Source: Bradyrhizobium iriomotense (GTDB lineage Bacteria > Pseudomonadota > Alphaproteobacteria > Rhizobiales > Xanthobacteraceae). Taken from it: DNA of 64,000 nt. Both the position numbers and the translations under genes were made by a program. The notes under the pieces are model-generated. The model was not told the origin of the DNA. It saw only the letters and a program-made list of their open reading frames with translations, and did no database searches. The stretch's first letter is position 1, and every line of letters begins with the position of its first letter. Below, in pieces: positions 16,872-25,605 of the stretch. Location: positions 1-64,000 of the forward strand of contig NZ_BSOW01000020.1 of NCBI RefSeq assembly GCF_030160715.1, given 5' to 3'.

Positions 16872-17142
16872 CCAGACGTTCGTCGAAGTGGTTGTTGTAA
16901 CTCGCATAGGAATGGCGACGATGTCGAGGCGCATGTTGGGAGAACGAAAAGATCATGCGGATTCGAGTTGCGCTGGCTTCCGAAGACGCCAAGTTGAACG
17001 CTAGACTCCTTCTTCTGAGATCTTTGTAGGGGCGAAGGCCGTTGGGAGTGGCGTCGCGCATTCGGCCGCGCGCCTTAAGACCCACTCGCAGGCCACTCTA
17101 TTGGACGAGGCACCCTGGTCGAAGCCCCAGGGCCGGCAGCTC

Positions 17143-17701
17143 TTGGCGCAAAGCGGCCCAGTATGGCTGGCGCGCAGTGGCAAGTGAATGCGAGGCGCAT
17201 TGAACGAATGGACCAGCGCGTTCCTCGTCTCTGACGGTATTTGAAGCCACGGCGCACCAGTGCGGGCATGGCAATCTTTGGCTACGCGGGTAGCGCTGAT
17301 CAGTCGATTGACTCCAATAGGTAGTGGATTCGCCAGCATTGCGAATGGCTCGAATTTTTCTGTGAATTCAAGACCGAAAGATTGCGGCGGACATCCCGTC
17401 GGGAGTTGTCCGTCAAACTTGAAGATTTGTGATTGCAAATCAAGGGCGAAACGTCGTCCGAAATGATTGAGTGGGTAGTGCGGCCGGCTAGCATAGCGCA
17501 CTGTGGCGCAGTTTGTTCGAGTTGTTCTCGCCTCCTTCGCGTTGAGAGTTCTGATCGATGTGGTGAGCTTGGCTTATCGCAGCAGAAGTCCGAAATCCAT
17601 TGCGTCTTCACTCATGGAGTATCGCAGCGCGCTCGATCGTACAAAAGAGTCGAGCGCTTAAAGCCCGGCTTGGCACACCGGCAGGTTTTGGCGCAAAGCG
17701 G
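17143..17701. repeat. Dispersed intergenic repeat, copy B (most complete)
   Basis: This is the longest of three related segments. It begins and ends with the same 14-mer TTGGCGCAAAGCGG (17143-17156 and 17688-17701), 545 bp apart. Its first part matches copy C (37149-37490) and its second part matches copy A (4622-4949). Frames differ by substitutions and small gaps, so it does not look protein-coding. The flanks 16872-17142 hold nothing recognisable. Confidence 0.7.
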
Positions 17702-18149
17702 ACTCACTGGCCGTCATGTCCGCACTGCAATCCTTGAGCGGTTTCCGTTTGCGACGGATCACCGCTCCTCAATACGCCCCGGCTTAAGCCATTGTCTTGA
17801 AGGGGCTTTTTCAATCGAGGAATGAAAGACCCGTGTGCAGCTACGGTGACTACCTACGGATCGCGTTCGACGACGGTTGATGCCGGCGCAAAAGCGGACG
17901 CGACCAACTGCATCGCAGATCTCGACAGATGCATCATTGACCGCTGCAGGCCGAGATGATCGCTCAATGTTGCCCCCTCATGCTTGGGGCGGAATAGACC
18001 GCGCTCGTGAAGGATAGGAATTACGAGTACAGAGCAATACGGCGTGGATAGCGCGCCCGAACTGCTTGCGGCGTCGAAAACCGCTGGCGGGATATCAACG
18101 CGCTACGGGTTCATTGCCGCGGGCGATACGAGACACTGCGTTGTAACAT
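17702..18149. other. Intergenic region without a recognised gene
   Basis: There is no supported reading frame. A near copy of the 14-mer core (GGCGCAAAAGCGG) occurs around 17884. The end abuts the stop of the FAD oxidoreductase. Confidence 0.4.
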
Positions 18150-19475
18150 TCAAAATTCGGAAACGTCTCCGACAGCGAAGCCAGCGAAGCGACCTGGCCG
18201 GTAGGGCTTCGGATCGACGATGGGCGCCGCCCCGGTCACGATATCCGCGACCAGATGGCCGGAGCCTGGACCGATACCAAAGCCGTGGCCGCTGAAGCCC
18301 GCGGCCAACATCAAGCCGGGTAGACTCGAAACCTCTCCGATGACCGGCACGCCATCGGGTGTCGAGTCGATGTAGCCCGCCCATGCAGCCGTGATTTTCG
18401 TGTCCCGCAGTGCAGGTAGAAGTTCGAGGGCGCGCCGGTGCGTGAGTTGAATCGTGCTTCGATCTGGTGCCGGATCCAGAATGCGAACACGCTCCATCGG
18501 CGTCGGGCCGTCGAGCCGCCAACGACGGAGCGTTTCATGTCCCGACCTTACACCCTCGAGGCCGCCGGGGAGCAGACTGCGCCAGCGCCGCAGGAACATC
18601 GGGAGGAATTGCGGGGCGAAGCGCAGTTGCTGCGCGGTCGGATCGACCCGCCCTCGGCCGCTGATGGCGAGTGTATATCCGCCATCGCAGCGTTTCGTCA
18701 CCGAAATGCTGGAGGTATGCATTGCATCGGGCAAGCCCTTCGCGCCCTGCGATACTGAAAGGATCGACGACCGGATTGATGCGAGCGGAAGGCGGATGCC
18801 GGACTGGTGGCAGAAGGAGGAGGACCACGCCCCGCCTGCCAATATGGCGACCTTCGTGCGAATCGTGCCGCGCTCGGTCACGACCCCACTCACCCGACCG
18901 CTTTGGGTCTCCAATCCACGCGCCGCGCAGATCTGGTGCACGGTGCTTCCAGTTTTCAGAATGGCCCGCGCGACCGCAGGCGCCGCATTGGCGGGATCGG
19001 CGATGCCGTCGCTCGCCGAGAGGACGCCGCCCTTCCAGGCCCGCCCGGTGGCTGTCCCATGGGATGTCGCTTCGGTCGCATCAAGCATGCGAGTGTTGAC
19101 GCCGACGCCCCGGGCGAAGTCGCGCCAGCGCGCCCAGCCCTCAAGTTCGGTCTCATCGTTGCTCAGATAGAGGAGGCCGCAGCGAGAGAAACCGGTATTC
19201 TCGCCGCTTTCAGCGCCAAACCGCTCCCACAGGTCCAGGCTTTTGGTCGCCATCGGCAGCTCTCGGGCATCGCGGTTTTGCTGGCGGCACCAGCCCCAGT
19301 TTCGGCTGGATTGCTCGGCTCCGATCCGACCCTTCTCCACGAGTGCGATCCTGAGGCCCCGCATTGCGAGATAGTAGGCGGCGAAGACCCCGACGATCCC
19401 GCCTCCGATGATTACCGCGTCGGCGCTGGCGGGGAGATCCGGCGATGTCTCAATGTGGCTGAGTGGCGCGGTCAT
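18150..19475 (-). CDS. FAD-dependent amine/amino-acid oxidoreductase (DAO family)
   Basis: This 441-residue flavoenzyme has an N-terminal dinucleotide-binding motif GGGIVG (about residues 24-29) followed by the acidic end of the second beta strand (VEKG). The SSRNWGWCR segment corresponds to the flavin-contact region of the DAO superfamily. Near the C-terminus GYIDSTPDGVPVIGEV and AAGFSGHGFGIGPGSG complete the FAD site. The substrate is probably a primary or secondary amine or D-amino acid. It is divergent from an Lrp/AsnC regulator with a palindrome between them, so it is the likely regulated target. Confidence 0.87.
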   Translation of the reverse strand: MTAPLSHIETSPDLPASADAVIIGGGIVGVFAAYYLAMRGLRIALVEKGRIGAEQSSRNWGWCRQQNRDARELPMATKSLDLWERFGAESGENTGFSRCGLLYLSNDETELEGWARWRDFARGVGVNTRMLDATEATSHGTATGRAWKGGVLSASDGIADPANAAPAVARAILKTGSTVHQICAARGLETQSGRVSGVVTERGTIRTKVAILAGGAWSSSFCHQSGIRLPLASIRSSILSVSQGAKGLPDAMHTSSISVTKRCDGGYTLAISGRGRVDPTAQQLRFAPQFLPMFLRRWRSLLPGGLEGVRSGHETLRRWRLDGPTPMERVRILDPAPDRSTIQLTHRRALELLPALRDTKITAAWAGYIDSTPDGVPVIGEVSSLPGLMLAAGFSGHGFGIGPGSGHLVADIVTGAAPIVDPKPYRPGRFAGFAVGDVSEF

Positions 19476-19550
19476 CCTGCGTTCCTGGACTTGGACAGCT
19501 GCATCCTAGCTCGCGCGGTCGAGCGGGCGGCACCAGATTTCGTGACATCT

Positions 19551-19591
19551 CAGCATTTTATGCTGTATGCTCTCAGTGCTATAAAATGCTG
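19551..19591. promoter_or_regulatory. Operator-like inverted repeat between the oxidase and Lrp genes
   Basis: CAGCATTTTAT (19551-19561) and ATAAAATGCTG (19581-19591) are perfect 11-bp inverted copies with centres 30 bp apart, about three helical turns. This fits binding by a multimeric Lrp/AsnC protein. It sits 76 bp from the oxidase start and 110 bp from the regulator start. Confidence 0.6.
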
Positions 19592-19700
19592 TTCTGTCCG
19601 GATCTTGCTCGTCAGTGATGGACGCTTACCGCAGTCGAAGTAAGATTGTGGTCGCGCTGCGCCGAATTTTCTGCTGCGGCTACTCGACGGAGGACGGTCA

Positions 19701-20177
19701 ATGAAGCTGGATCGGATCGACATCAAAATCCTCCACGAGCTCCAGAAGAACGGGCGCATCACGAACGTCGAGCTTGCCGAGTTGGTCAATCTGTCGCCCA
19801 GCCCATGTCTCATGCGCGTGAAAAGATTGCAGACCGAGGGCTATATCGACGGCTACTCCGCCCAGATCAACATGCGCAAGCTGGGCCAGACCCTCACCGT
19901 GTTCACGGAAGTGACGTTGAAGAACCATCGGCAGATCGATTTTGCCCGCTTCCTGAGTGCGGTCGAGAAGGTCGACCAGCTCATCGAGTGCCATCTGGTC
20001 TCGGGAGGCTACGACTACATGCTCAAATTCGTCACCGCCGATATCGGCGAGTACCAGACGATCATGGAGCGTCTGACGGACATGGATATCGGCATCGACA
20101 AGTATTTCAGTTTCGTCGTGCTGAAGTCGCCCATCGTCCGCTCTCACATGCCGCTGACCAGCCTCTTTCCGCTTTGA
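19701..20177 (+). CDS. Lrp/AsnC-family transcriptional regulator
   Basis: This 158-residue regulator has a winged helix-turn-helix (about 3-60: DRIDIKILHELQKNGR, then LSPSPCLMRVKRLQTEG) and a C-terminal RAM/AsnC ligand domain (about 70-145: VTLKNHRQIDF, HLVSGGYDYMLKFVTADIGEYQ). GGAGG precedes the ATG. Lrp-type proteins form octamers and respond to amino acids. Its position suggests that it controls the divergent oxidase and perhaps the transporter operon that converges on it. Confidence 0.92.
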   Translation: MKLDRIDIKILHELQKNGRITNVELAELVNLSPSPCLMRVKRLQTEGYIDGYSAQINMRKLGQTLTVFTEVTLKNHRQIDFARFLSAVEKVDQLIECHLVSGGYDYMLKFVTADIGEYQTIMERLTDMDIGIDKYFSFVVLKSPIVRSHMPLTSLFPL

Positions 20178-20200
20178 TTGCCGCCGGCACGGGGTATCTC

Positions 20201-21862
20201 TTAGTTGTGACAATAGGTTCGCACCTGCTCGGCGTCCTGATGCAATGTGTCGAGCCAGGCCGGGTCCAGCTTCGGTACCGAAGAGAACAGAAGCCGACTA
20301 TAGGGGTGCTCTGGCGCTTTCAACCTGGCCGGCGCGATCTCCTCGACCTTTTGACCGCGATGCATCACGATGATTTCGTCGCAGATTGCCTGAACGACGG
20401 AAAGATCATGGCTGATGAAGATGTAGGACAGCCCGAGCTCTCGCTGCAGGTCCTTCAAGAGCTGGATCACCGCGGCCGCTACCACGGTATCAAGCGCCGA
20501 GGTGATCTCGTCGCACAGGATAAGGGTTGGTTCGGCAGCGAGCGCGCGCGCGAAATTCACTCGCTGCTTCTGACCGCCTGAAAGTTCTCCCGGCCGCCGA
20601 TGGCGTATCGACTTGGGGAGCCGGACAAGATCGAGAAGCTCGCCGATGCGCGCATCGCGCGCTTTACCCTTCATGCCATGGTAGAAGGTAAGAGGTCGCC
20701 CCAGAATGTCTTCCACCGATTTCGCAGGATTGAGTGCGGTGTCGGCATGCTGAAACACGATCTGTATCTGGCGAAGTTCGTCGCGCGTGCGGCTGCGGCC
20801 GGCTCTCCCCAATTCCAGGCCGTTGAACATGATGTCCCCCGCATGGGTTGGCAGGATGCCAGCGATTGCCCGAGCAAGGGTCGATTTTCCGCAGCCGGAC
20901 TCGCCGATGATGCCCAGATTTCGACCGCGATCCAGCCTAAGGCTCATCGATTTAACGGCACTGACCAATGGTTCTCCGCTGCCCGCACGAGAGCCGTAGC
21001 CCACGGTCAGCTCGTTCACCAGAAGCAGCGCCTGCTTTGTGGCTTCCTCGCTTTCTGGTGGCCGCTCTTGTGCCTTCGGCCTGAACGCCGCCAGGAGCTC
21101 GCGCGTATAGGGGTGGCGGGCATCTTCAAGAATCTTGCTGGTCGAGCCCGCTTCTTGGATTTCACCGTTTCTCAGCACGACGATCCCGTCGGCGATCTGG
21201 GCGACGACGGCCAGATCGTGGGAGACATACACGCCGGCAATCTGATGTTGGGTTGTGACAGCCTTGAACGCGCGCAGCACCTCCACTTGTGTGGTAACAT
21301 CAAGCGCTGTGGTGGGCTCGTCGAAGATGATGATCTTCGGCTGGCCGATCAGGGCCATGGCGGCGGCCAGGCGCTGCAACTGGCCGCCCGAGACCTGATG
21401 AGGATAGCGGCTGCCAATCGTTTCCGGCTCCGGCAGCGACAGGCCCCTAAACAGCGAAATGGCTTTCGCTCGTGCCTCGCCGGCCGTCATGAGCCCATGG
21501 ATTCGGGCCACTTCGATGACTTGATCCATGATCGTGATCGCCGGGTTGAACGCGGCGGCAGCGCTCTGCGGTACGTAGGCGACCGTCGTGCCGCGGAGGT
21601 GGGACCGTTCCGACTCCGAAAGGCTGACCATGTCGATGCCATCCACCCGCACTTCGCCGCCTGTAATTCTGCAGCCCTGCCGGGCGTAGCCCAGGAGCGT
21701 CATGGCAATCGTCGTCTTGCCTGAGCCGCTCTCGCCGATCAGGGCGACGATCTCGCCCTCGGCGATATCGAGGCTGACGTCCTTGATGATCTCGATCTGC
21801 CTGCCTGAGTCGGTCGTCGCTTCAACCTTCAGGTTACGGATCTCGACGAGGTTTCGCGTCAT
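20201..21862 (-). CDS. Fused double ATP-binding subunit of a dipeptide-type ABC importer (DppD-DppF fusion)
   Basis: This 553-residue protein contains two complete ABC ATPase domains. The first (about 1-260) has Walker A GESGSGKTT, signature VSGGQLQRL and Walker B IIIFDEPTTALD. The second (about 285-550) has GESGCGKST, LSGGQKQRV and LILCDEITSALD. In the usual dipeptide/nickel systems these are separate DppD and DppF proteins; fused forms such as GsiA and YejF are known. The start at 21862 overlaps the permease stop by 4 bp; the longer open frame upstream is a shadow of the permease gene. Confidence 0.92.
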   Translation of the reverse strand: MTRNLVEIRNLKVEATTDSGRQIEIIKDVSLDIAEGEIVALIGESGSGKTTIAMTLLGYARQGCRITGGEVRVDGIDMVSLSESERSHLRGTTVAYVPQSAAAAFNPAITIMDQVIEVARIHGLMTAGEARAKAISLFRGLSLPEPETIGSRYPHQVSGGQLQRLAAAMALIGQPKIIIFDEPTTALDVTTQVEVLRAFKAVTTQHQIAGVYVSHDLAVVAQIADGIVVLRNGEIQEAGSTSKILEDARHPYTRELLAAFRPKAQERPPESEEATKQALLLVNELTVGYGSRAGSGEPLVSAVKSMSLRLDRGRNLGIIGESGCGKSTLARAIAGILPTHAGDIMFNGLELGRAGRSRTRDELRQIQIVFQHADTALNPAKSVEDILGRPLTFYHGMKGKARDARIGELLDLVRLPKSIRHRRPGELSGGQKQRVNFARALAAEPTLILCDEITSALDTVVAAAVIQLLKDLQRELGLSYIFISHDLSVVQAICDEIIVMHRGQKVEEIAPARLKAPEHPYSRLLFSSVPKLDPAWLDTLHQDAEQVRTYCHN

Positions 21863-22713
21863 TCGACACTCCGATCGCGGATCCTGGTCGGCAGATTGTC
21901 GATCAGAAGATTGACGCTGATGGTGAGACTTGCGATGGCCAGCGAAGGAAGGATCACCGCCGGCGCACCAAAGGGCAGGCCGCCAATGTTCTCGCGCACA
22001 AGCGCGCCCCAGTCGGCGTAGGGTGGTTGTACGCCGAGTCCGAGAAAAGACAGACCGGAGAGCAGAAGCACAATGAAGACGAAACGCAGGCCGAGATCGG
22101 CCAGCACGGGGCCGAGAATGTTGGGCAGGATCTCGGAGGCGATGAGATAGGGAAGGCGTTCGCCTCGAATACGGGCCACCACCATGAAGTCCATCGTGTT
22201 GACATTGACCGAGAGGGCGCGGGCGAAGCGGTAGGCGCCCGGGATGTAGATCACAGCCAACGTCCCGATCAGCGCCGGGATCGACGAGCCGACCGCGGCG
22301 ACAACTACGAGGCCGAATAGCTTGCTGGGGATCGAGTTCAGCGCATCGAGAAACCGGCTCAGCAAAGTGTCTAACCAGCCTCCGGCAACCGCCGCGGTCA
22401 TGCCGAGTGCGACGCCGGCAAAACAGGCGATGGAGACGGCAGCAAGCGAGATGCCAAGCGTATAACGCGCTCCCATCAGGATGCGGGAAAAGATATCCCG
22501 TCCCAGATAATCGGAGCCGAACCATAAGTCCCGGCTCATCGGCCCGAAATAATCCGTATCGACGATCTCGCCGACGGAATGCGGGATCATGTGCGGAGCG
22601 AAAAGCGCCACGACAACCCAGAGAAAGATAACGCCAAGGGCTGAGAGGCCTACAAGATTGGCGCGGTAGCCCAATCGAATCCCGCGACGATCGGACAAAG
22701 TCGAATTCGTCAT
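21859..22713 (-). CDS. DppC-type ABC permease
   Basis: The 284-residue inner-membrane permease has an N-terminal helix followed by the periplasmic segment found in DppC (FGPMSRDLWFGSDYLGRDIFSRI) and a coupling motif (RIRGERLPYLIASEILPN). The ATG at 22713 overlaps the previous gene's stop by 4 bp. It pairs with the DppB-type permease to form the channel for the substrate, probably a peptide, opine or other amino compound. Confidence 0.92.
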   Translation of the reverse strand: MTNSTLSDRRGIRLGYRANLVGLSALGVIFLWVVVALFAPHMIPHSVGEIVDTDYFGPMSRDLWFGSDYLGRDIFSRILMGARYTLGISLAAVSIACFAGVALGMTAAVAGGWLDTLLSRFLDALNSIPSKLFGLVVVAAVGSSIPALIGTLAVIYIPGAYRFARALSVNVNTMDFMVVARIRGERLPYLIASEILPNILGPVLADLGLRFVFIVLLLSGLSFLGLGVQPPYADWGALVRENIGGLPFGAPAVILPSLAIASLTISVNLLIDNLPTRIRDRSVE

Positions 22714-23660
22714 CGGAGCCTCGGATTGGACAAGACGGCGATGATATCGGCCGCCGTTATCAAGAACAGATAACCAACACAGAAGATCATCGCGCATGTC
22801 TGGATCAGCGGGAGGTCGCGGGTAGAGACGGCATCAACCATCAGCTTTGCTATGCCCGGATAGTTGAAGATCGTCTCCACAATGATCACACCGCCGAGCA
22901 AATACGACAGCGAAAGCGCGACCGAATTGACGATGGGGCCAAGCGCATTTGGCAGCGCATGTTTCAGCACCAATCTGGAACGTGAGGCCCCCTTTAGGAG
23001 CGCCATCTCCACATAGGGTGTGTTCAACGTCTCGACTACGGCGGCGCGGGTCATTCGGATCATCTGCGCAGAGACACCGAATGTGAGCGTCACAACCGGC
23101 ATCGCATAGACCCGCAGCAGGTCATGGAACGACTTGATCTCGTTGGTGAGCGACAAGGCCGGCAGCCATCTGAGATAGACTGCGAACAGCAGGACGGCCA
23201 GAGTCGCGATCATGAACTCCGGTACGGAGATGATGCCGATGGTGGCGACCGTAACAAACCGGTCGTAGAGTGTGCCGCGCCAGATCGCGGCGGTGATGCC
23301 GAGCGTCAGGGCGAGGGGCACCGAGACTGCGGCGGTCAACCCGGCAAGCTTCATCGTGTTGGCAAATCGTCCGCGTATCAAGTCGGCGATTGGCACATTG
23401 TTGGCATAAGATGTTCCGAAATCGCCCCGGAAGAGGCCGCCGATCCATCTCAAGAATCGAAGGATTGCCGGGTCGTTGAGATGCATCGCGTTGCGCAAGC
23501 CCTCGATCGCTTCGGGCGTCGCCGACTGTCCGAGCAGGATCGTGGCCGTATCGCCTGGCAACAGCGCGGTGGCAAAGAAAACCGCAAATGAAACGATCAC
23601 GAGTGTGATCAAGGCGATGAGCAGCCGCCTTATCACGAGCGACGAAACCTGTTTCCTCAC
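22710..23660 (-). CDS. DppB-type ABC permease
   Basis: A 316-residue permease with the DppB layout: N-terminal helix RRLLIALITLVIVSFAVFF, then LLPGDTATILLGQSATPEAI, and the coupling region MTRAAVVETLNTPYVEMALLKGAS. About six membrane helices are present. A 70-bp gap with a hairpin separates it from the binding-protein gene upstream. It is coupled to the DppC-type gene. Confidence 0.92.
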   Translation of the reverse strand: MRKQVSSLVIRRLLIALITLVIVSFAVFFATALLPGDTATILLGQSATPEAIEGLRNAMHLNDPAILRFLRWIGGLFRGDFGTSYANNVPIADLIRGRFANTMKLAGLTAAVSVPLALTLGITAAIWRGTLYDRFVTVATIGIISVPEFMIATLAVLLFAVYLRWLPALSLTNEIKSFHDLLRVYAMPVVTLTFGVSAQMIRMTRAAVVETLNTPYVEMALLKGASRSRLVLKHALPNALGPIVNSVALSLSYLLGGVIIVETIFNYPGIAKLMVDAVSTRDLPLIQTCAMIFCVGYLFLITAADIIAVLSNPRLR

Positions 23661-23685
23661 ATTCGCGCTCCCGCATTTCGTCAGT

Positions 23686-23711
23686 CCTCGGTCCCGATAT
23701 CAGGACCGAGG
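23686..23711 (-). other. Hairpin between binding-protein and permease genes
   Basis: CCTCGGTCC and GGACCGAGG form a perfect 9-bp stem with an 8-base loop. It has no T run. Such hairpins after a binding-protein gene often protect its mRNA, giving more receptor than permease. Confidence 0.55.
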
Positions 23712-23730
23712 CCGAGACCTCGAAGGCCGA

Positions 23731-25338
23731 TCAGGCGGTAAGCCAGATATATTCGGCGAAGGCATAACCCATCATGCCTCCGAGCGGGTTGGGCTCAAGT
23801 CCTTTCAGCTTGTCGGTGATGGCGTCCACATTGGAGATATAGGCCGGAATGATGGTGCCGGCTTCTTCCGACACCATGATCTGCATGTCGTTGTAGATTT
23901 CACGACGCTTGGCCTGATCGAGCGCCCCACGAGCCTCGATCAGCATCTTGTCGAACTTTTCCGAGCTGTATCGGCTCTCGTTCCATGGCGCATCCGACTT
24001 GTAGAGCAGGGAGAACAGAATGTCGGGCGTCGGACGTGGGTTGATGTTGCCGAAGTGGATTGGCGCCTTCAGCCAGTAGTTGTTCCAGTAACCATCGGTG
24101 GGTACGCGCTTCACGTCGAGCTTCAAACCAATCTGCGCGGCAGTCGCCTGAACGATCATGGCCATGTCGATCGCCGAATTGGCAGCATCGGAGGTGATGA
24201 CCTCGATGGACTGGCCGAGAACACCGGCCTTTTGGAAATGGAATTTGGCCTTCTCCGGATCGAACTGCTTCGGTTTGAGGGCCGCGTTGTGGAAGAAGTT
24301 GGCTGGCGACACCGGTTGATCGTTGCCGACGACGCCGAAGCCGCGCAACGCAGACTTCACAATCTGCTGCCGATTGACCAGATATTTCATGCCCTCGACG
24401 AAGTCCCGGTTGTTGCCGGGCGCCATGTCCATGCGAATGTTCAGGTCCGTGTAGGTGCCAGAAGTGGTCGTAGATAGTGTGAAGCCGTTCACGCCCTCGA
24501 ACAGACGCACCGAACGAGGATTGATGGCGGCAGCGAGGTGAATGTCTCCGGAAAGCAGGGCGTTGATACGCGCGTTTTCATCCTGGATGGCGAAGAACTC
24601 GAATGAGTCGACATTCGAGCTTTCTTTGAAGTAGTTGGGATTCCGTACGCCGATCGAGCGCACGCCGGGCTCGAACTGCTTGCATTTGAAAGCGCCGGTC
24701 CCGTTACCGGACGAGAAATCAGTCGTGCCGTCGGCCACGATCATGAAGTGGTGCATGGACAGGATCGTCGGAAGATCTGCGTTGGGGCTCGCCAGCGTGA
24801 CCTCAAGCGTATTCTTGTCGACGGCCCTGAATCCCGTCATCTGAGCGGCGATCGTTGCGACCTTCGATCCCGTTGCCTTGTCCTGATGACGCTTCAGCGA
24901 GAAGATGACGTCATCGGCGGTAAGGTCCTTGCCATTGTGGAAGGTAACGCCTTTCTTCAGCTTGATTGTCCAGCTCTGCGCATCGCTGGTCTCGATCGAC
25001 TCGGCGAGCTCCATCTGGGGTACGCCCGCCTTGTCGAGAAATGTCAGGCGGTTGTAGAAGGAGCAGCAGCGCACATAGTCGGTCGAGAGCGAGGCTTTGG
25101 CGGGATCGAGCGTGTCGGCAGTCGAGGAGGACCAGCCGGCTGCCTTCAAGGCGCCTCCTTTGACGGGCGTCGCGGCTACCGCCTCGGACGCGCGTCCGAC
25201 GATGGCGCTGGCGGCGGTCAACGCCACGCCGCTCGCCAGCATCAGCTTCAAAAGATCGCGCCGCGAAGCCCCGCTGCGGATGGCGCTCTCGACCATGGCA
25301 TCGTCTGAAGAGGACCAGTTCGTCGTCTTGTGGCTCAT
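23731..25338 (-). CDS. Dipeptide-type ABC transporter substrate-binding protein (Tat signal)
   Basis: This 535-residue receptor belongs to SBP family 5. Its N-terminus has a twin-arginine motif (SRRDLLKLML) after about 25 residues and a hydrophobic stretch ending near EAVAAT. The mature part shows the family-5 motifs: WTIKLKKGVTFHNGKDLTADDVIFSLKR, split by a variable region, then TGAFKCKQFEPG and IRMDMAPGNNRDFVEGMKYLV. The ATG at 25338 has GAGGGG upstream; the longer upstream frame is unsupported. The substrate could be a peptide, polyamine or opine-like compound. Confidence 0.92.
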   Translation of the reverse strand: MSHKTTNWSSSDDAMVESAIRSGASRRDLLKLMLASGVALTAASAIVGRASEAVAATPVKGGALKAAGWSSSTADTLDPAKASLSTDYVRCCSFYNRLTFLDKAGVPQMELAESIETSDAQSWTIKLKKGVTFHNGKDLTADDVIFSLKRHQDKATGSKVATIAAQMTGFRAVDKNTLEVTLASPNADLPTILSMHHFMIVADGTTDFSSGNGTGAFKCKQFEPGVRSIGVRNPNYFKESSNVDSFEFFAIQDENARINALLSGDIHLAAAINPRSVRLFEGVNGFTLSTTTSGTYTDLNIRMDMAPGNNRDFVEGMKYLVNRQQIVKSALRGFGVVGNDQPVSPANFFHNAALKPKQFDPEKAKFHFQKAGVLGQSIEVITSDAANSAIDMAMIVQATAAQIGLKLDVKRVPTDGYWNNYWLKAPIHFGNINPRPTPDILFSLLYKSDAPWNESRYSSEKFDKMLIEARGALDQAKRREIYNDMQIMVSEEAGTIIPAYISNVDAITDKLKGLEPNPLGGMMGYAFAEYIWLTA

Positions 25339-25605
25339 GTTAATCCCCTCGTCGCTGGCTGGTGGCTGATGCTGCGGTGAGCGGCAGATTATTCTGCCGG
25401 CCATTGCGGCGGATGCCTGCTGTCTCGTCGAAACGATCCGGCTGCGGCGTCTCACCTGGCTTGCATTCTTTCCCGCGCTCGAAGTCTCGCAGGTTAGTCC
25501 CGCGATGGTGGACGAAAAAACCGGGGCCGACGGCACAAAATTGCGAAGATGCGGCGATTTGTAGTATTTCAGACCTGCCGTCAGCCGCGCGCTTGTGCAT
25601 GCCTA

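Noticed and set aside
17001..17501. 166-residue open frame on the minus strand within repeat copy B
   Set aside because: It is broken by shifts and stops in the matching copies A and C, has no ribosome site and no recognisable motif, so it is an accidental frame in the repeat.
22714..22797. Upstream extension of the DppC-type permease gene
   Set aside because: The extension overlaps the DppB-type gene. The ATG at 22713 gives a normal N-terminus and a 4-bp overlap.
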